Shown in pieces: positions 40,875 to 49,596 of a DNA stretch of 64,000 bases. The stretch lies in contig JAFDWS010000002.1 of assembly GCA_018268375.1 (NCBI GenBank), positions 434,001 through 498,000 of the forward strand, read 5' to 3'. The notes beneath the pieces were generated by a model. That model made no database searches and had not been told where the DNA came from. It worked only from the letters and a program-made list of their open reading frames with translations. Source of the stretch: Armatimonadota bacterium (GTDB lineage Bacteria; Armatimonadota; Fimbriimonadia; Fimbriimonadales; Fimbriimonadaceae). The translations under genes were made by a program, and so were the position numbers. The stretch's first letter is position 1, and each line of letters begins with the position of its first letter.

Positions 40875-43336
40875 CACTCCACTTCGCGCACGACCGTCTT
40901 CATCTGTTCGTCACCTTCTTCGACGTCGACCAAATAGCACTTGCCAGAGACGACACCGTGGTGAAGCACTTGCTCGCTTAACGGGTTTTCCACGTACCGC
41001 TGCACAGCGCGACGCAGTGGCCTGGCACCCAGGTTGGGGTCATAGCCTTCTTTGACCAACAAGTCCTTGAGCGCGTCTGTCAACTCGACGGTAATGCCCA
41101 AATCGGCGCATTGCTTGTAAAGCCGAAGCATGTACATGTCTGCGATGCGCAAAATGTCTTCGCGCCGTAAGTGCTGGAACACAATGACTTCGTCAATGCG
41201 GTTCAGGAACTCAGGCCGGAACATTTTCTTCATGTCCTCGAGCATCGCCTTCTTCATGCGCACATATGTTTTTGGGTCTTCTGGGTCGTCCATGTTCGAA
41301 CGGAATCCCAGACCCTGCTCCAGTTCAATCGGTTTGACACCGACGTTGGAAGTCATGATGATAATGGTGTTCTTAAAATCCACCCGGCGGCCGCGTGAAT
41401 CGGTCAGTTGACCGTCTTCCATGACCTGGAGCAGGATGTTGAAGACTTCAGGGTGGGCTTTTTCGATTTCGTCGAGCAACACCACACAATACGGATTGCG
41501 TCGCACGGCCTCGGTTAGCTGCCCGCCCTCGTCATAACCGATGTAACCGGGAGGCGCGCCGACTAGTCGAGAAACTGCGAACCTCTCCATGTACTCAGAC
41601 ATGTCGATGCGGACCATAGCGTCTTCTTTGTCGTACAAATAGCGCGAGAGCGTCTTTGCAAGCTCTGTCTTGCCCACACCGGTAGGGCCAAGGAACATAA
41701 AACTACCAATCGGACGTTTCGGGTCTGCCAAACCACTGCGAGCACGACGAATGGTCTGAGACAACGCCTTGACGGCGTCATCCTGCCCGACGACTTGCTT
41801 GTGCAAATCTTCTTCCATGCTCAAGAGTCGCTCAGATTCGGCCTGGGCAACTTTATTGACAGGAATGCCAGTCCAACTCTGGACGATTGCGGCAATCTCT
41901 GTCTCTGTAATGGTCAGTTCTTGCTCATAATCGCTTTCCAAAGCCAGTTCAAGTTCACCCAACTCCTGCTCGAGTTCTGCTTTTTTGGTCTGAGCAGCAG
42001 TGAACTCGTCTGTTTTCTTTTGCCGCTTTTTGCGGTTCATTTCCCGCTCAAGTTCAATCAAGGCGATTCGGATTTCACCAATGCGCGGGGGCGGCATTGA
42101 ACGCAGCAACCGCGCTTTGGCACAAGCCTCGTCAATAAGGTCGATACCTTTGTCCGGCAAAGTGCGGTCGGTGATGTAGCGTACCGAAAGGTCGACCGCG
42201 GCGCGCAAGGCTCCATCAGTCACTTCGACACCATGGTGCGCCTCGTAGCGGTCGCGCAGTCCTCGAAGAATTTCGTAAGCGACCTCTGGCGAAGGTTCTT
42301 TCACCTGTACTGCCTGAAAACGACGTTCCAAGGCGGCATCGCGTTCAATATACTTGCGATATTCGTCGAAGGTAGTCGCGCCGATACACTGCATTTCACC
42401 GCGGGCCAAGGCAGGCTTCATGATGTTGCTGGCGTCAATGGCGCCTTCGGCCGAACCAGCTCCAATCAGGGTGTGCAATTCGTCAATAAAAACGATAATC
42501 TGCCCTTGTGCACGCCGAATCTCTTCCATGAGCTTCTTCAACCGCTCTTCGAACTCGCCGCGATATTTGGTGCCCGCCACAATGGCCGCAAGGTCTAAAG
42601 AAACGAGCCTCTTGTCGGCCAAAATCTTAGGGACGTTTGATTGCACGATGCGTTGCGCCAAGCCTTCGGCGATGGCCGTCTTGCCAACTCCAGGCTCGCC
42701 GACCAAAACAGGGTTGTTCTTCGTGCGCCGACTTAGAATCTGCATCAACCTCTGGACTTCTTCTTCACGACCAATGACAGGGTCAAGCTTGCCTTGCCGC
42801 GCAAGCGCAGTCAGGTCTCTGCTGTACTCGTCCAAAACAGACGTAGACTTGTTCTTGGAACTAGTTGGCCGCGGTGCCGAATCCGACACTGCCGACTCGG
42901 TTTGCTCCTGTTGCGCAGCGCCGATTTCACGACGTGCCGTCTCCAAGTCGATACCAAGCTTCAACAGCGTGCGGCCTGCCAGGCCTTCAGCCTCACGGAC
43001 CAACCCCAACAACAGGTGTTCAGTGCCAATATAGTTGTTGTTCAAGGTGCGAGCCTCGTCGTAAGCGAGGTCGATGACCCGCTTGGCGCGAGGAGTCAAA
43101 GACAAGTCTGAATGAGTCTTGCCTTCGCCCTTAGGCATGGCTTTCTCCAACTCTTGCCTAAGCTTGTCAACGCTGACGCCCATGCGCGCCACGACATTGG
43201 AGGCCATGTTCTCGTCTTCCCGCAGCAAGCCCAGGAGAATGTGTTCAGTTGATACAAACCCCTCAGCGTTCCTTTGTGCTTCTTCCTGAGCGTAAAAGAC
43301 GGCCTTGCGAGCGCGTTCGGTAAAACGTTGCCACAT
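40853..43336 (-). CDS. clpC: ClpC-type AAA+ unfoldase, 827 aa
   Basis: ATG preceded by TATAAA with a 6-base spacer. N-terminal double Clp-N repeat (1-~140), D1 Walker A GEPGVGKT (213-220) and [12 protein letters not shown], a Lys/Glu-rich middle helix, D2 with [12 protein letters not shown] and [17 protein letters not shown] segment after TSNVG is at the place of the ClpP-binding loop. Full family length. Next to clpS, so both unfoldase and adaptor are supplied. Confidence 0.95.
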   Translation of the reverse strand: MWQRFTERARKAVFYAQEEAQRNAEGFVSTEHILLGLLREDENMASNVVARMGVSVDKLRQELEKAMPKGEGKTHSDLSLTPRAKRVIDLAYDEARTLNNNYIGTEHLLLGLVREAEGLAGRTLLKLGIDLETARREIGAAQQEQTESAVSDSAPRPTSSKNKSTSVLDEYSRDLTALARQGKLDPVIGREEEVQRLMQILSRRTKNNPVLVGEPGVGKTAIAEGLAQRIVQSNVPKILADKRLVSLDLAAIVAGTKYRGEFEERLKKLMEEIRRAQGQIIVFIDELHTLIGAGSAEGAIDASNIMKPALARGEMQCIGATTFDEYRKYIERDAALERRFQAVQVKEPSPEVAYEILRGLRDRYEAHHGVEVTDGALRAAVDLSVRYITDRTLPDKGIDLIDEACAKARLLRSMPPPRIGEIRIALIELEREMNRKKRQKKTDEFTAAQTKKAELEQELGELELALESDYEQELTITETEIAAIVQSWTGIPVNKVAQAESERLLSMEEDLHKQVVGQDDAVKALSQTIRRARSGLADPKRPIGSFMFLGPTGVGKTELAKTLSRYLYDKEDAMVRIDMSEYMERFAVSRLVGAPPGYIGYDEGGQLTEAVRRNPYCVVLLDEIEKAHPEVFNILLQVMEDGQLTDSRGRRVDFKNTIIIMTSNVGVKPIELEQGLGFRSNMDDPEDPKTYVRMKKAMLEDMKKMFRPEFLNRIDEVIVFQHLRREDILRIADMYMLRLYKQCADLGITVELTDALKDLLVKEGYDPNLGARPLRRAVQRYVENPLSEQVLHHGVVSGKCYLVDVEEGDEQMKTVVREVECQPVSEA

Positions 43337-43361
43337 AATGGTTTTATAGTGCCTTTAAGGC

Positions 43362-43649
43362 CTAAGCTTCCTCTCGCACTTCAGTGCGCATTCCAATACT
43401 GGCGATTTTATCCGCCTTTTCTTGACAATCCGACTCTGACGAGCTGAAATACACACTAGCTTCTCCACGCAAATGAGCGTCCCACGCATGCAACTCAGCA
43501 CTGTCTTCCGTGATGCCTAAAGTCCTACACAACACTTGAATGACCTCTTCAAAGGTGTTGTGTGAATTATTGTAAATTACGACACAAAAGCCCCCTGTGC
43601 CTGTACCACTGGAGTTGTCGATGTCCGGTTTCTCGAGAACGCTCGGCAT
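43362..43649 (-). CDS. clpS: ClpS-like adaptor, 95 aa
   Basis: Start MPSVLEKPD with TAGAAT 7 bases upstream; a longer frame begins at 43685. CVVIYNNSHNTFEEVIQVL corresponds to the ClpS VVLLNDDYTPMEFV segment, with NNS replacing NDD of the N-degron pocket, so specificity may differ. Delivers substrates to ClpC. Confidence 0.8.
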   Translation of the reverse strand: MPSVLEKPDIDNSSGTGTGGFCVVIYNNSHNTFEEVIQVLCRTLGITEDSAELHAWDAHLRGEASVYFSSSESDCQEKADKIASIGMRTEVREEA

Positions 43650-43665
43650 GTAAGTTATTCTACCT

Positions 43666-44064
43666 TTAGTTGCACGTTTTAACAAGGCCTTGCGCCCATT
43701 CTGTGTCTAAAACGGAGGCCGGGGGCTGGGTTGCGCACACAAACCAATCAGGCTGTATGTGCTCGGCGTAGAGGGCCACCAAGTGTGTGTGGCAAAAGTT
43801 TCCGTCTCGGCAGTAGCACAACAATGACGCAGCACCTTCCTCGTTGCCCTGGTCAAAGAGCCACTTCCATGTTTCATTGGACACCATGGAGAGCAACGCC
43901 CCGTAAGCGTGAGCATACTCATTGTCGCTCAGGGCACCAGTCTTGTGCCCGCGGACCAATTCCCACGTGGGGGCCAATTGACGCGCAGGCCCTTGAGACG
44001 ACATGACCGTAACGTCGATGCCGACCGCAGTTCGGCTGATTTGACCACGCCTTAAACTAACCAC
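43666..44064 (-). CDS. DUF488-like protein, 132 aa
   Basis: LLCYCRDGNFCHTHLVA matches the C-terminal Cys motif of DUF488 family proteins. The N-terminus lacks the usual GHS motif. Overlaps the upstream nuclease-like gene by 13 bases. Function unknown. Confidence 0.65.
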   Translation of the reverse strand: MVSLRRGQISRTAVGIDVTVMSSQGPARQLAPTWELVRGHKTGALSDNEYAHAYGALLSMVSNETWKWLFDQGNEEGAASLLCYCRDGNFCHTHLVALYAEHIQPDWFVCATQPPASVLDTEWAQGLVKTCN

Positions 44065-44768
44065 TTGCGGACCTCCTTAGGACAAGACGGTCTAAATGCC
44101 GTCCATCGTTCGCCCCAGCGCTTGCTCAAGAGGTTGTCTACATGCGGCACCATGACCTTCAGGGCTTCCTCAGGCAAGGGGAAGACCTCGACCAAGTAAG
44201 ACCGGTGGTGTGGATAGGCCTCACTGAACAACAAGTCTGTTGCGATGCATTCTCCGTATGAGTTGTAAACGCGGCCAAAATCGTCTCGGTTCCTCACTGG
44301 GACACGATGCTTGATTTTGTCCACGAACTCGCGCCCAAAAACCCGTGGCACCAAACCTTCGTACCAATAGTCGCGAAGCGCTTCGAGCCGCGAGACGTAC
44401 ACCTTGTTCTGCATGACGACGATTTGATGCAAAAACTCTGCCTCGCTGCGCCAAAAACAACCCGCTTGCGACTCGGCTCCGTTACAGTCGTCACTAGAAA
44501 CGGTCTCAAAAAACACGTTGCCTGTAAGACCGGCGGCATTGTCGAACTTGGCTTCAATGGTATGGACGTCTTTGTCCCCAGACCTTCCAGCGAAATCAAT
44601 GTCTGGCTTGTAATAAGCCGGGTCACCCCGAAGGTCGACCGGGTCTAAGCCGAGCCCCACCATGCGAGGAGACACGACAGACTCAAAATACTGAGTCTCC
44701 AAAGAACCGTTTTCTCCCAAAGAACGTCGAAAGTTGTGCTCGTACACTTGTGTGCCAGGGTTGCCCAT
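44052..44768 (-). CDS. PD-(D/E)XK nuclease-like protein, 238 aa
   Basis: KPDIDFAGR and HTIEAKFDNAAG supply the D...ExK pattern of restriction-type nucleases (~49-75). The rest is unrecognised. Divergent from the 44813 gene; CATAAT lies 9 bases upstream of ATG. A DNA-cutting role is inferred. Confidence 0.5.
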   Translation of the reverse strand: MGNPGTQVYEHNFRRSLGENGSLETQYFESVVSPRMVGLGLDPVDLRGDPAYYKPDIDFAGRSGDKDVHTIEAKFDNAAGLTGNVFFETVSSDDCNGAESQAGCFWRSEAEFLHQIVVMQNKVYVSRLEALRDYWYEGLVPRVFGREFVDKIKHRVPVRNRDDFGRVYNSYGECIATDLLFSEAYPHHRSYLVEVFPLPEEALKVMVPHVDNLLSKRWGERWTAFRPSCPKEVRKWLV

Positions 44769-44812
44769 GCCTGTTGTATTATGCCTGGATTGAAGCTGTG
44801 TACAACAAATGC

Positions 44813-45202
44813 GTGGGTCAACGCAAAATTCGGCCGATGCGGAAACACCTTCTGGACAACTTTTGGTGCGAAGTCCAGCGCAAAAAGCACGTCACCAGGT
44901 TCTACCAGCTTCAGTGGAGCGCCGATTTGATGATGTTCGAGCAATATGGTGCCGAACTAGTGCCCGGAGACTATATCGTGGCCATATTTGCAAACGGAGA
45001 ACCCATCCTAAACATCCAGTGCAAGATTCGGCGTAGCACCAAGACCATTATTGGACTTTGGGTCGGAGGACTCAATCCTCACAAACCCAAAGGAAAGCAC
45101 GGCATCATCACGTTTCAGGGCGACATGCTCTCCTTGCTCGATGCCATCAAAAATACGCGAATGGGCAGCGCCCATGCCTTGACCAACCTCAATGGTGTAT
45201 AA
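44813..45202 (+). CDS. Hypothetical protein, 129 aa
   Basis: GTG with TACAAC 6 bases upstream; the frame is open further 5'. Contains VPGDYIVAIFANGEPILNI. The end overlaps the TATAAT of the next gene. No family recognised. Confidence 0.6.
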   Translation: MGQRKIRPMRKHLLDNFWCEVQRKKHVTRFYQLQWSADLMMFEQYGAELVPGDYIVAIFANGEPILNIQCKIRRSTKTIIGLWVGGLNPHKPKGKHGIITFQGDMLSLLDAIKNTRMGSAHALTNLNGV

Positions 45203-45224
45203 TTCCTCCTTCCAAAGGAGGTTT

Positions 45225-45443
45225 ATGAGTCGTCACATTAAACGCCAATGGCGTTGTAAAAAAACTGGCACAATCTGGCAAGAGCACCAACGACGTAGCG
45301 CGCCGTATGGCACGCATGAGTTCATCACTCTGACTCAAGTGTCCAGTCCGGCGGCACCGACTCTCCAAAGGACGAACATCAACATTCACCAAGACTTTGA
45401 ATTGGTGGACTGCGAGGAAACACATGGAACAAGCACAAACTGA
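45225..45443 (+). CDS. Small basic protein, 72 aa
   Basis: AAAGGAGG lies 3 bases before ATG, and CCTCCTT just upstream could pair with it. TATAAT at 45198-45203. Starts MSRHIKRQWRCKKTGTIW, basic with a single Cys, possibly RNA-binding. It overlaps the release-factor gene start. Confidence 0.65.
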   Translation: MSRHIKRQWRCKKTGTIWQEHQRRSAPYGTHEFITLTQVSSPAAPTLQRTNINIHQDFELVDCEETHGTSTN

Positions 45444-46110
45444 AGCAATCCTCGTCGAAATACGCGGAGGCGAAGGCGGAGACGATGCAAAATCGCTCGT
45501 CCTGGAACAAACCCGCATCTATGAACGAGCCTGCCGGCTCCGACGCCTGTGACTAGAACAAGTCGACTCCAGAGACGGCTTTTGCGCCTTCGTCGTACGT
45601 GGTGCCCATGCACCGGCGTTGTTTAAGAACGAACCAGGCGGACACCGCTGGCAACGAATCCCCCCTAATGAAAAAAGAGGGCGCGTGCATTCATCGTCCG
45701 TGACAGTGGCGGTGATTCCAGTCGTCGCACAGACCCCGCACTTTCATGCCCAAGACGTTGAACTCCGGTTCACACGCGGCAGCGGCAACGGCGGTCAGAA
45801 CAAGAACAAGGTCGAGACTTGCGTCGTGGCCAAGCACCTGCCCACTGGATTGGAGGTCAGATGCGACGCAGAACGCAGCCAGCATAAAAACCGCGCCCTT
45901 GCGCTCGAATTGTTGGCCGCCAAAGTCGAGGTTCGAGCAAACGCACTACAAACATCCACGACTTGCGTGGCACGACGAGAACAAATAGGGAGCGGAATGC
46001 GAGGCGACAAAGTGCGCACAATCCGTTGCCAAGACCGCACAGTCAAATGCGAGCTGACTGGGCGCAAAAAAGCGCTCGAAAAATACCTGGAGGGCGAGAT
46101 AGAGTTCTAA
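45424..46110 (+). CDS. Release-factor homologue interrupted by an in-frame UGA, 228 codons
   Basis: ATG with GAGGAAA upstream. ILVEIRGGEGGDDA then, after UGA at codon 43 (45550-45552), GGHRWQRIPPNEKRGRVHS, TRGSGNGGQNKNKVET (GGQ at 123-125) and SQHKNRALAL, all in one frame. N-terminal domain 1 of RF1/RF2 is absent. The codon-recognition tripeptide position reads PPN instead of PxT. Aligned to RF1 the UGA falls on a basic residue (RRWRVE), so one C-to-T change of CGA, or regulated read-through, could explain it. Confidence 0.75.
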
Positions 46111-46340
46111 CCCGCCGTGACGCGGACGACCCGGCCGGACGAGTCCACAAAGACCAACAGCCGGGTCTCGTCAAACACACAATCGTACATCGCCTCGGGC
46201 GTGCGCACTTGCGCACTTTGAAAGCCCAGGCTATGGGCAAGTTCTTCGAGTTCTTGTTCGGTGTAACAGTCAGCGGCAGGGTCGGGCGTGACGCGAGAAC
46301 CCACTAGTTGTTGGGGTTGAGTGATGGTCTGTGTGCTCAT
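46107..46340 (-). CDS. Hypothetical protein, 77 aa
   Basis: Last of three overlapping minus-strand genes (ATGA junctions). Acidic, starts MSTQTITQPQQLVGS. Function unknown; it shares an operon with Pth2. Confidence 0.6.
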   Translation of the reverse strand: MSTQTITQPQQLVGSRVTPDPAADCYTEQELEELAHSLGFQSAQVRTPEAMYDCVFDETRLLVFVDSSGRVVRVTAG

Positions 46341-46645
46341 TCAATTTCCTCGATAGTAATTTTGAAACGCGGTCTAGGATAATCCCACAGGCCGCTTTCG
46401 AGTTCGGCCTTACCAGCCGGTGACATCAAGTATAAAGCCATGACAACGTCCGGATGGACGTCCAAGTCGACAGAAAGCATGTCATATGGACTGCCATAAT
46501 AACCACTGTAACGAACACTGCCACAATCAAAGGTCGGCTCGGTGTGGCATCTATCGTCAAGCTGCGGGCATTGTTTCCCCGTGACGTCACAGACTACGCC
46601 GGTCACAGTGGCAACTTCACGTACGACGAGTTCTTCGGTCTTCAT
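46337..46645 (-). CDS. Hypothetical protein, 102 aa
   Basis: Middle gene of the pth2 operon with ATGA overlaps. Cys at CDVTGKQCPQLDDRCH may form a small metal site. The VLSPAGKAELESG-like tail (LMSPAGKAELESGLW) is unplaced. Confidence 0.6.
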   Translation of the reverse strand: MKTEELVVREVATVTGVVCDVTGKQCPQLDDRCHTEPTFDCGSVRYSGYYGSPYDMLSVDLDVHPDVVMALYLMSPAGKAELESGLWDYPRPRFKITIEEIE

Positions 46646-47142
46646 AACAATGACAGTCCTTTGGTCAATGGGTCGATGCGGCTTGCCGAATGTGGACCGA
46701 TGGCAAGGGCGGTAAGCGTCCTTTGACCATCAAACTCTGTCGCCCCAACGTCGTGCACCAAGCGCGCCGTCAAACCGTTGTCCAAGGCTTCTTGGTAGAG
46801 CGCAAGCATCTCTGCTTCAGTATCTATGCCCACTACCACTTTCGTAAACTTCTCCGTCATCCATGCGCGTTCTTCTGTGGTGAGTCCGAACTCTCCGGTA
46901 TAGGTGTACTGAACACCAGGGTATGCGCTCATTTTGCCCACTAAATGCTCAAGCCCCGGCTTGGCGCCTTGACACACTCTTTCCACCAACCACATCATAC
47001 TGGCGTGCGCAGCCTGCGCGGCCAGCTTGCCCGCACGGACTTTTTTGGTGCCCCCGTTACCGTCCGGGTACAACCTTCTTAGCACAATGACCTGTTTGAC
47101 GTGCTGTGGGAAATGGTCGTCAGTCTTGGCGCGAACAATCAT
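46642..47142 (-). CDS. pth2: Peptidyl-tRNA hydrolase 2 (Pth2), 166 aa
   Basis: Order typical of Pth2: QVIVLRRLYPDGNG, VRAGKLAAQAAHAS (catalytic K/Q/H region), KVVVGIDTEAEML, TARLVHDVGATEF and TLTALAIGPHSA at the end. Releases peptides from stalled peptidyl-tRNA. Heads a three-gene operon beside the release-factor homologue. Confidence 0.88.
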   Translation of the reverse strand: MIVRAKTDDHFPQHVKQVIVLRRLYPDGNGGTKKVRAGKLAAQAAHASMMWLVERVCQGAKPGLEHLVGKMSAYPGVQYTYTGEFGLTTEERAWMTEKFTKVVVGIDTEAEMLALYQEALDNGLTARLVHDVGATEFDGQRTLTALAIGPHSASRIDPLTKGLSLL

Positions 47143-47154
47143 GGTCTACAAGTA

Positions 47155-47460
47155 TTATGCATCCCAGTCCCTGTCCTTGAACAACTCGTCGATTTGTTCA
47201 GGCAGGGGCGGGGTGACTGGCGACACATAGTCGGGGTTGTCCATAAAGCTGAGGACAGCGTTGTTCAACATATCGAAGAAAACAGCACCTTGCAAAATGC
47301 CACTCAGAAGGACTGCTCCCTTAGCGACTTCCCGGAACCACACAGCGGCAGACTCTATTTCTTCCGCGTCAGGTGCGTCTCCACCGTGCATTTGTCTTCC
47401 TGCCCTAAAGGCTTGTGCTAATCGCTCTTCCTGTTCAAGGCTTAAAAACGGTCCTTCCAC
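47155..47460 (-). CDS. Hypothetical protein, 101 aa
   Basis: Acidic protein with an alanine/valine-rich centre (FREVAKGAVLLSGILQ). Divergent from 47521 with a 60-base gap holding promoter-like boxes. Function unknown. Confidence 0.6.
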   Translation of the reverse strand: MEGPFLSLEQEERLAQAFRAGRQMHGGDAPDAEEIESAAVWFREVAKGAVLLSGILQGAVFFDMLNNAVLSFMDNPDYVSPVTPPLPEQIDELFKDRDWDA

Positions 47461-47520
47461 GGTTCTAAACTTAGCGCGAGGCAGGACGCCGACCTATAGA
47501 CAGAGTATAAGAGACTTGGC

Positions 47521-48078
47521 ATGCGCAAGTTCGCTGAATCCGACACCGAGCAGACACTTTACGTGCTGGTCACAGGCAAAGACCACCACGTCGGGGTCAC
47601 TTGGGCCAAAGGAGCGGCCGCAGTGGTCGCGAACCAACCGTACACCGAGACGGCGTTGGTCGTGTTTTCTGGCGGTCAAAGCACCGAAGACGACATTGAA
47701 AAAGCAATTTCGGAACACGAACACGCCGAATTGTGCATCGTGGCCCTGGACGAAGGAGTGCCAGCAGCGCTTAGATATATGGCGCGCATGTCTGCGGGCG
47801 TCACTGAAAAGTTTGTGGCCTGCCTGCGTGACACGACTTTGTACGACGACGGTGCTTACATGTTGTTGATGGACACCGCTGACAAAATCGGCAATTTCTT
47901 CGTGGTCACTTGTTCCCAGCCTGAAGACGGTGGCATAGCCGAGGAATCAGCAGACAACGTGGTGTATTTTGAGCACCCTGACGATGTGGCTGCCCTAGGC
48001 AAAACGTCTACAATGGTCTTGACCAGTCAAGACGAAAAAGACACGCCAGATGAAGAAAAGGGCGAGCAAGAAGACTAA
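47521..48078 (+). CDS. Hypothetical protein, 185 aa
   Basis: TATAAG lies upstream of the ATG. Alpha/beta composition (TLYVLVTGKDHHVGVTW) with an acidic tail (DEKDTPDEEKGEQED). Convergent with the Fe-S carrier gene (4-base overlap). No family recognised. Confidence 0.65.
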   Translation: MRKFAESDTEQTLYVLVTGKDHHVGVTWAKGAAAVVANQPYTETALVVFSGGQSTEDDIEKAISEHEHAELCIVALDEGVPAALRYMARMSAGVTEKFVACLRDTTLYDDGAYMLLMDTADKIGNFFVVTCSQPEDGGIAEESADNVVYFEHPDDVAALGKTSTMVLTSQDEKDTPDEEKGEQED

Positions 48079-48455
48079 CTTTCTTGCCCGCACCCACACG
48101 AACCGCCACAGCCACACGAACCGCCACAGCCACCAGCTTCAGTGGAACAAGAACATGCTGCCGACGCAGAATTTGTGACACTGAAACCGCCACCGAACAC
48201 ATCTGGAGAAAAGTCTATCGAGACAGTCTCGAGATATTGCAGGCTCATCGCGTCGACAAGGACTTTGACATCGTGCGACTCAAAAACCGTGTCCCCTTCT
48301 TCCAAGGCATGGTCTAAGACCAACCCATATGCGTATCCAGAACACGTCTTGCCGCGGACGAAAAGCCTCAAATAATCAGCCTTGCTACTGGTCAAGTGGG
48401 ACAGTGCCGCCTCAGCAGCTTGTTCCGTCAATGTGACTTCAGGTTCCATAGCCAT
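48075..48455 (-). CDS. A-type Fe-S cluster carrier (IscA/ErpA/HesB-like), 126 aa
   Basis: VTLTEQAAEAALSHL, LRLFVRGKTCSGYAYGL (first Cys), VLVDAMSLQYLETVSIDF and FSVTNSASAACSCS (C-terminal Cys pair) follow the family. A Cys/Gly-rich tail (GGCGGSCGCGGSCGCG) is added after the fold and may bind extra metal. Confidence 0.85.
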   Translation of the reverse strand: MAMEPEVTLTEQAAEAALSHLTSSKADYLRLFVRGKTCSGYAYGLVLDHALEEGDTVFESHDVKVLVDAMSLQYLETVSIDFSPDVFGGGFSVTNSASAACSCSTEAGGCGGSCGCGGSCGCGQES

Positions 48456-48481
48456 GTTTTCACTTGCCGAGTGTCAGAAAC

Positions 48482-49063
48482 CTAGGCCACACTCGCGATT
48501 CGAGGCACTTGTACCCCTTGAGAAAGTTGCGAACTGTACATGTCCACGAGTTGTTCGAAGAGTGCCAAGTCACCATTGTTCACAAGGACTGTGTCGAACC
48601 TGGTTTCACCGTCCAAGGCTGTTTCAGACGGGTGTGCGCCTGCGGCACCGGTGACATCCAGTCCCGGTCGCTCAATTCGCACATTGAGCCCACCGCGAGA
48701 ACGGATGAACTCGAACTCGTTAGGAAAACGAACGTCTGTAACGACCACAATACAATCATCGTCCTTCCATTGTTCGAGGGTGTTGGCCAATTGGACCAAC
48801 CAGTAATCGTCACGGAAAAGTTGACGCCGGTACTCAGTGCCCCACCATTGCATCAAGGTGCGGAACCTTTCTTTGGTGTCGTCATTTTCCATCAGGTCTC
48901 TTGCCAAGCCATCAGGTTGCAAAATCCTTTCGTAGACTTCGGCCTTCAGGGCATCCGCGAAGGCCACTCGGTGCACCGTAAGGCTTGGGTTGTTGGCCAA
49001 GAATTGGTAGAACGTGTCTTTTCCGGAGCGTTTTTTACCGCTCACTCCAATCAGCTTCATCAT
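48482..49063 (-). CDS. Deoxynucleoside monophosphate kinase-like protein, 193 aa
   Basis: P-loop GVSGKKRSGKDTF (6-18), VAFADALK, WWGTEYRRQLFRDDYW and VVVTDVRFPNE match phage dNMP kinases (T4 gp1-like). Supplies dNDPs for phage DNA synthesis. Overlaps the upstream gene by 29 bases. Confidence 0.82.
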   Translation of the reverse strand: MMKLIGVSGKKRSGKDTFYQFLANNPSLTVHRVAFADALKAEVYERILQPDGLARDLMENDDTKERFRTLMQWWGTEYRRQLFRDDYWLVQLANTLEQWKDDDCIVVVTDVRFPNEFEFIRSRGGLNVRIERPGLDVTGAAGAHPSETALDGETRFDTVLVNNGDLALFEQLVDMYSSQLSQGVQVPRIASVA

Positions 49064-49508
49064 CTTGCTCGCTGCTCTGAAGTACGGAGTCCAACAAAGA
49101 GTCTAAATAAGCCGGCCTTGTCGGTCGACGATATCTTTCTTGACCCTGCATGGGCACGTACTCACAGGCACTTAAGTTATCGCGCAACCAGTCCCTAAAG
49201 TCCGCATCAGTCACATCTTTTTTATCCAAATTTCCGGCCACATGACTCAACAGCTTGTCAGCCGGAGAAAGCAATGTATAGCTGCGCTGTACTGTCATGG
49301 GCGACATGTGTGAATTACACGGATATGAGTAAAACGAACCAGCAGGCGTACTGGTCCCAAATGTGGCCGTTATTGTTTTCGAATCACGCAACGAATCTAT
49401 GACCAAAGGTGCCACAATGCGGTGCAAGATTTTTCGCCAGAGGCGGCGTAATTTTGACCCCGATTGGTCTTGCCGCTCTATTCGCATCACGATGGTAGTG
49501 TCTTCCAT
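49035..49508 (-). CDS. Hypothetical protein, 157 aa
   Basis: Start MEDTTIVMRIE chosen since TAGAAC lies 8 bases upstream and the palindromic operator lies just beyond; the frame also reaches 49544. Basic first half with LRRLWRKILHRIVAPL. Family unknown. First gene of a pair with dNMP kinase. Confidence 0.6.
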   Translation of the reverse strand: MEDTTIVMRIERQDQSGSKLRRLWRKILHRIVAPLVIDSLRDSKTITATFGTSTPAGSFYSYPCNSHMSPMTVQRSYTLLSPADKLLSHVAGNLDKKDVTDADFRDWLRDNLSACEYVPMQGQERYRRPTRPAYLDSLLDSVLQSSEQDDEADWSER

Positions 49509-49521
49509 CCAAGAGTGTTCT

Positions 49522-49596
49522 ACAATGTTCCCGTACGGGAACATTGTGCGGTCTCAGACTTGTTCGGGACAAAAATGTTACCGTTCGGGAACATTT
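49522..49596. promoter_or_regulatory. Pair of palindromic operators
   Basis: 49522-49547 is a perfect 26-base palindrome (AATGTTCCCG|CGGGAACATT around TA). 49573-49596 is an imperfect copy with the same AATGTT..CCG and CGG.AACATT halves. Centres are 50 bp apart. The first abuts the -10 of the 49508 gene and the second overlaps the end of the methyltransferase gene. Confidence 0.7.

Noticed and set aside
45540..45560. prfB-type programmed +1 frameshift at the UGA
   Set aside because: Both halves are in the same frame, and there is no AGGGGG-like element or CTT slip codon before the UGA.
48464..49198. 244-aa plus-strand frame
   Set aside because: Exactly antisense to the dNMP kinase gene, whose motifs are clear.
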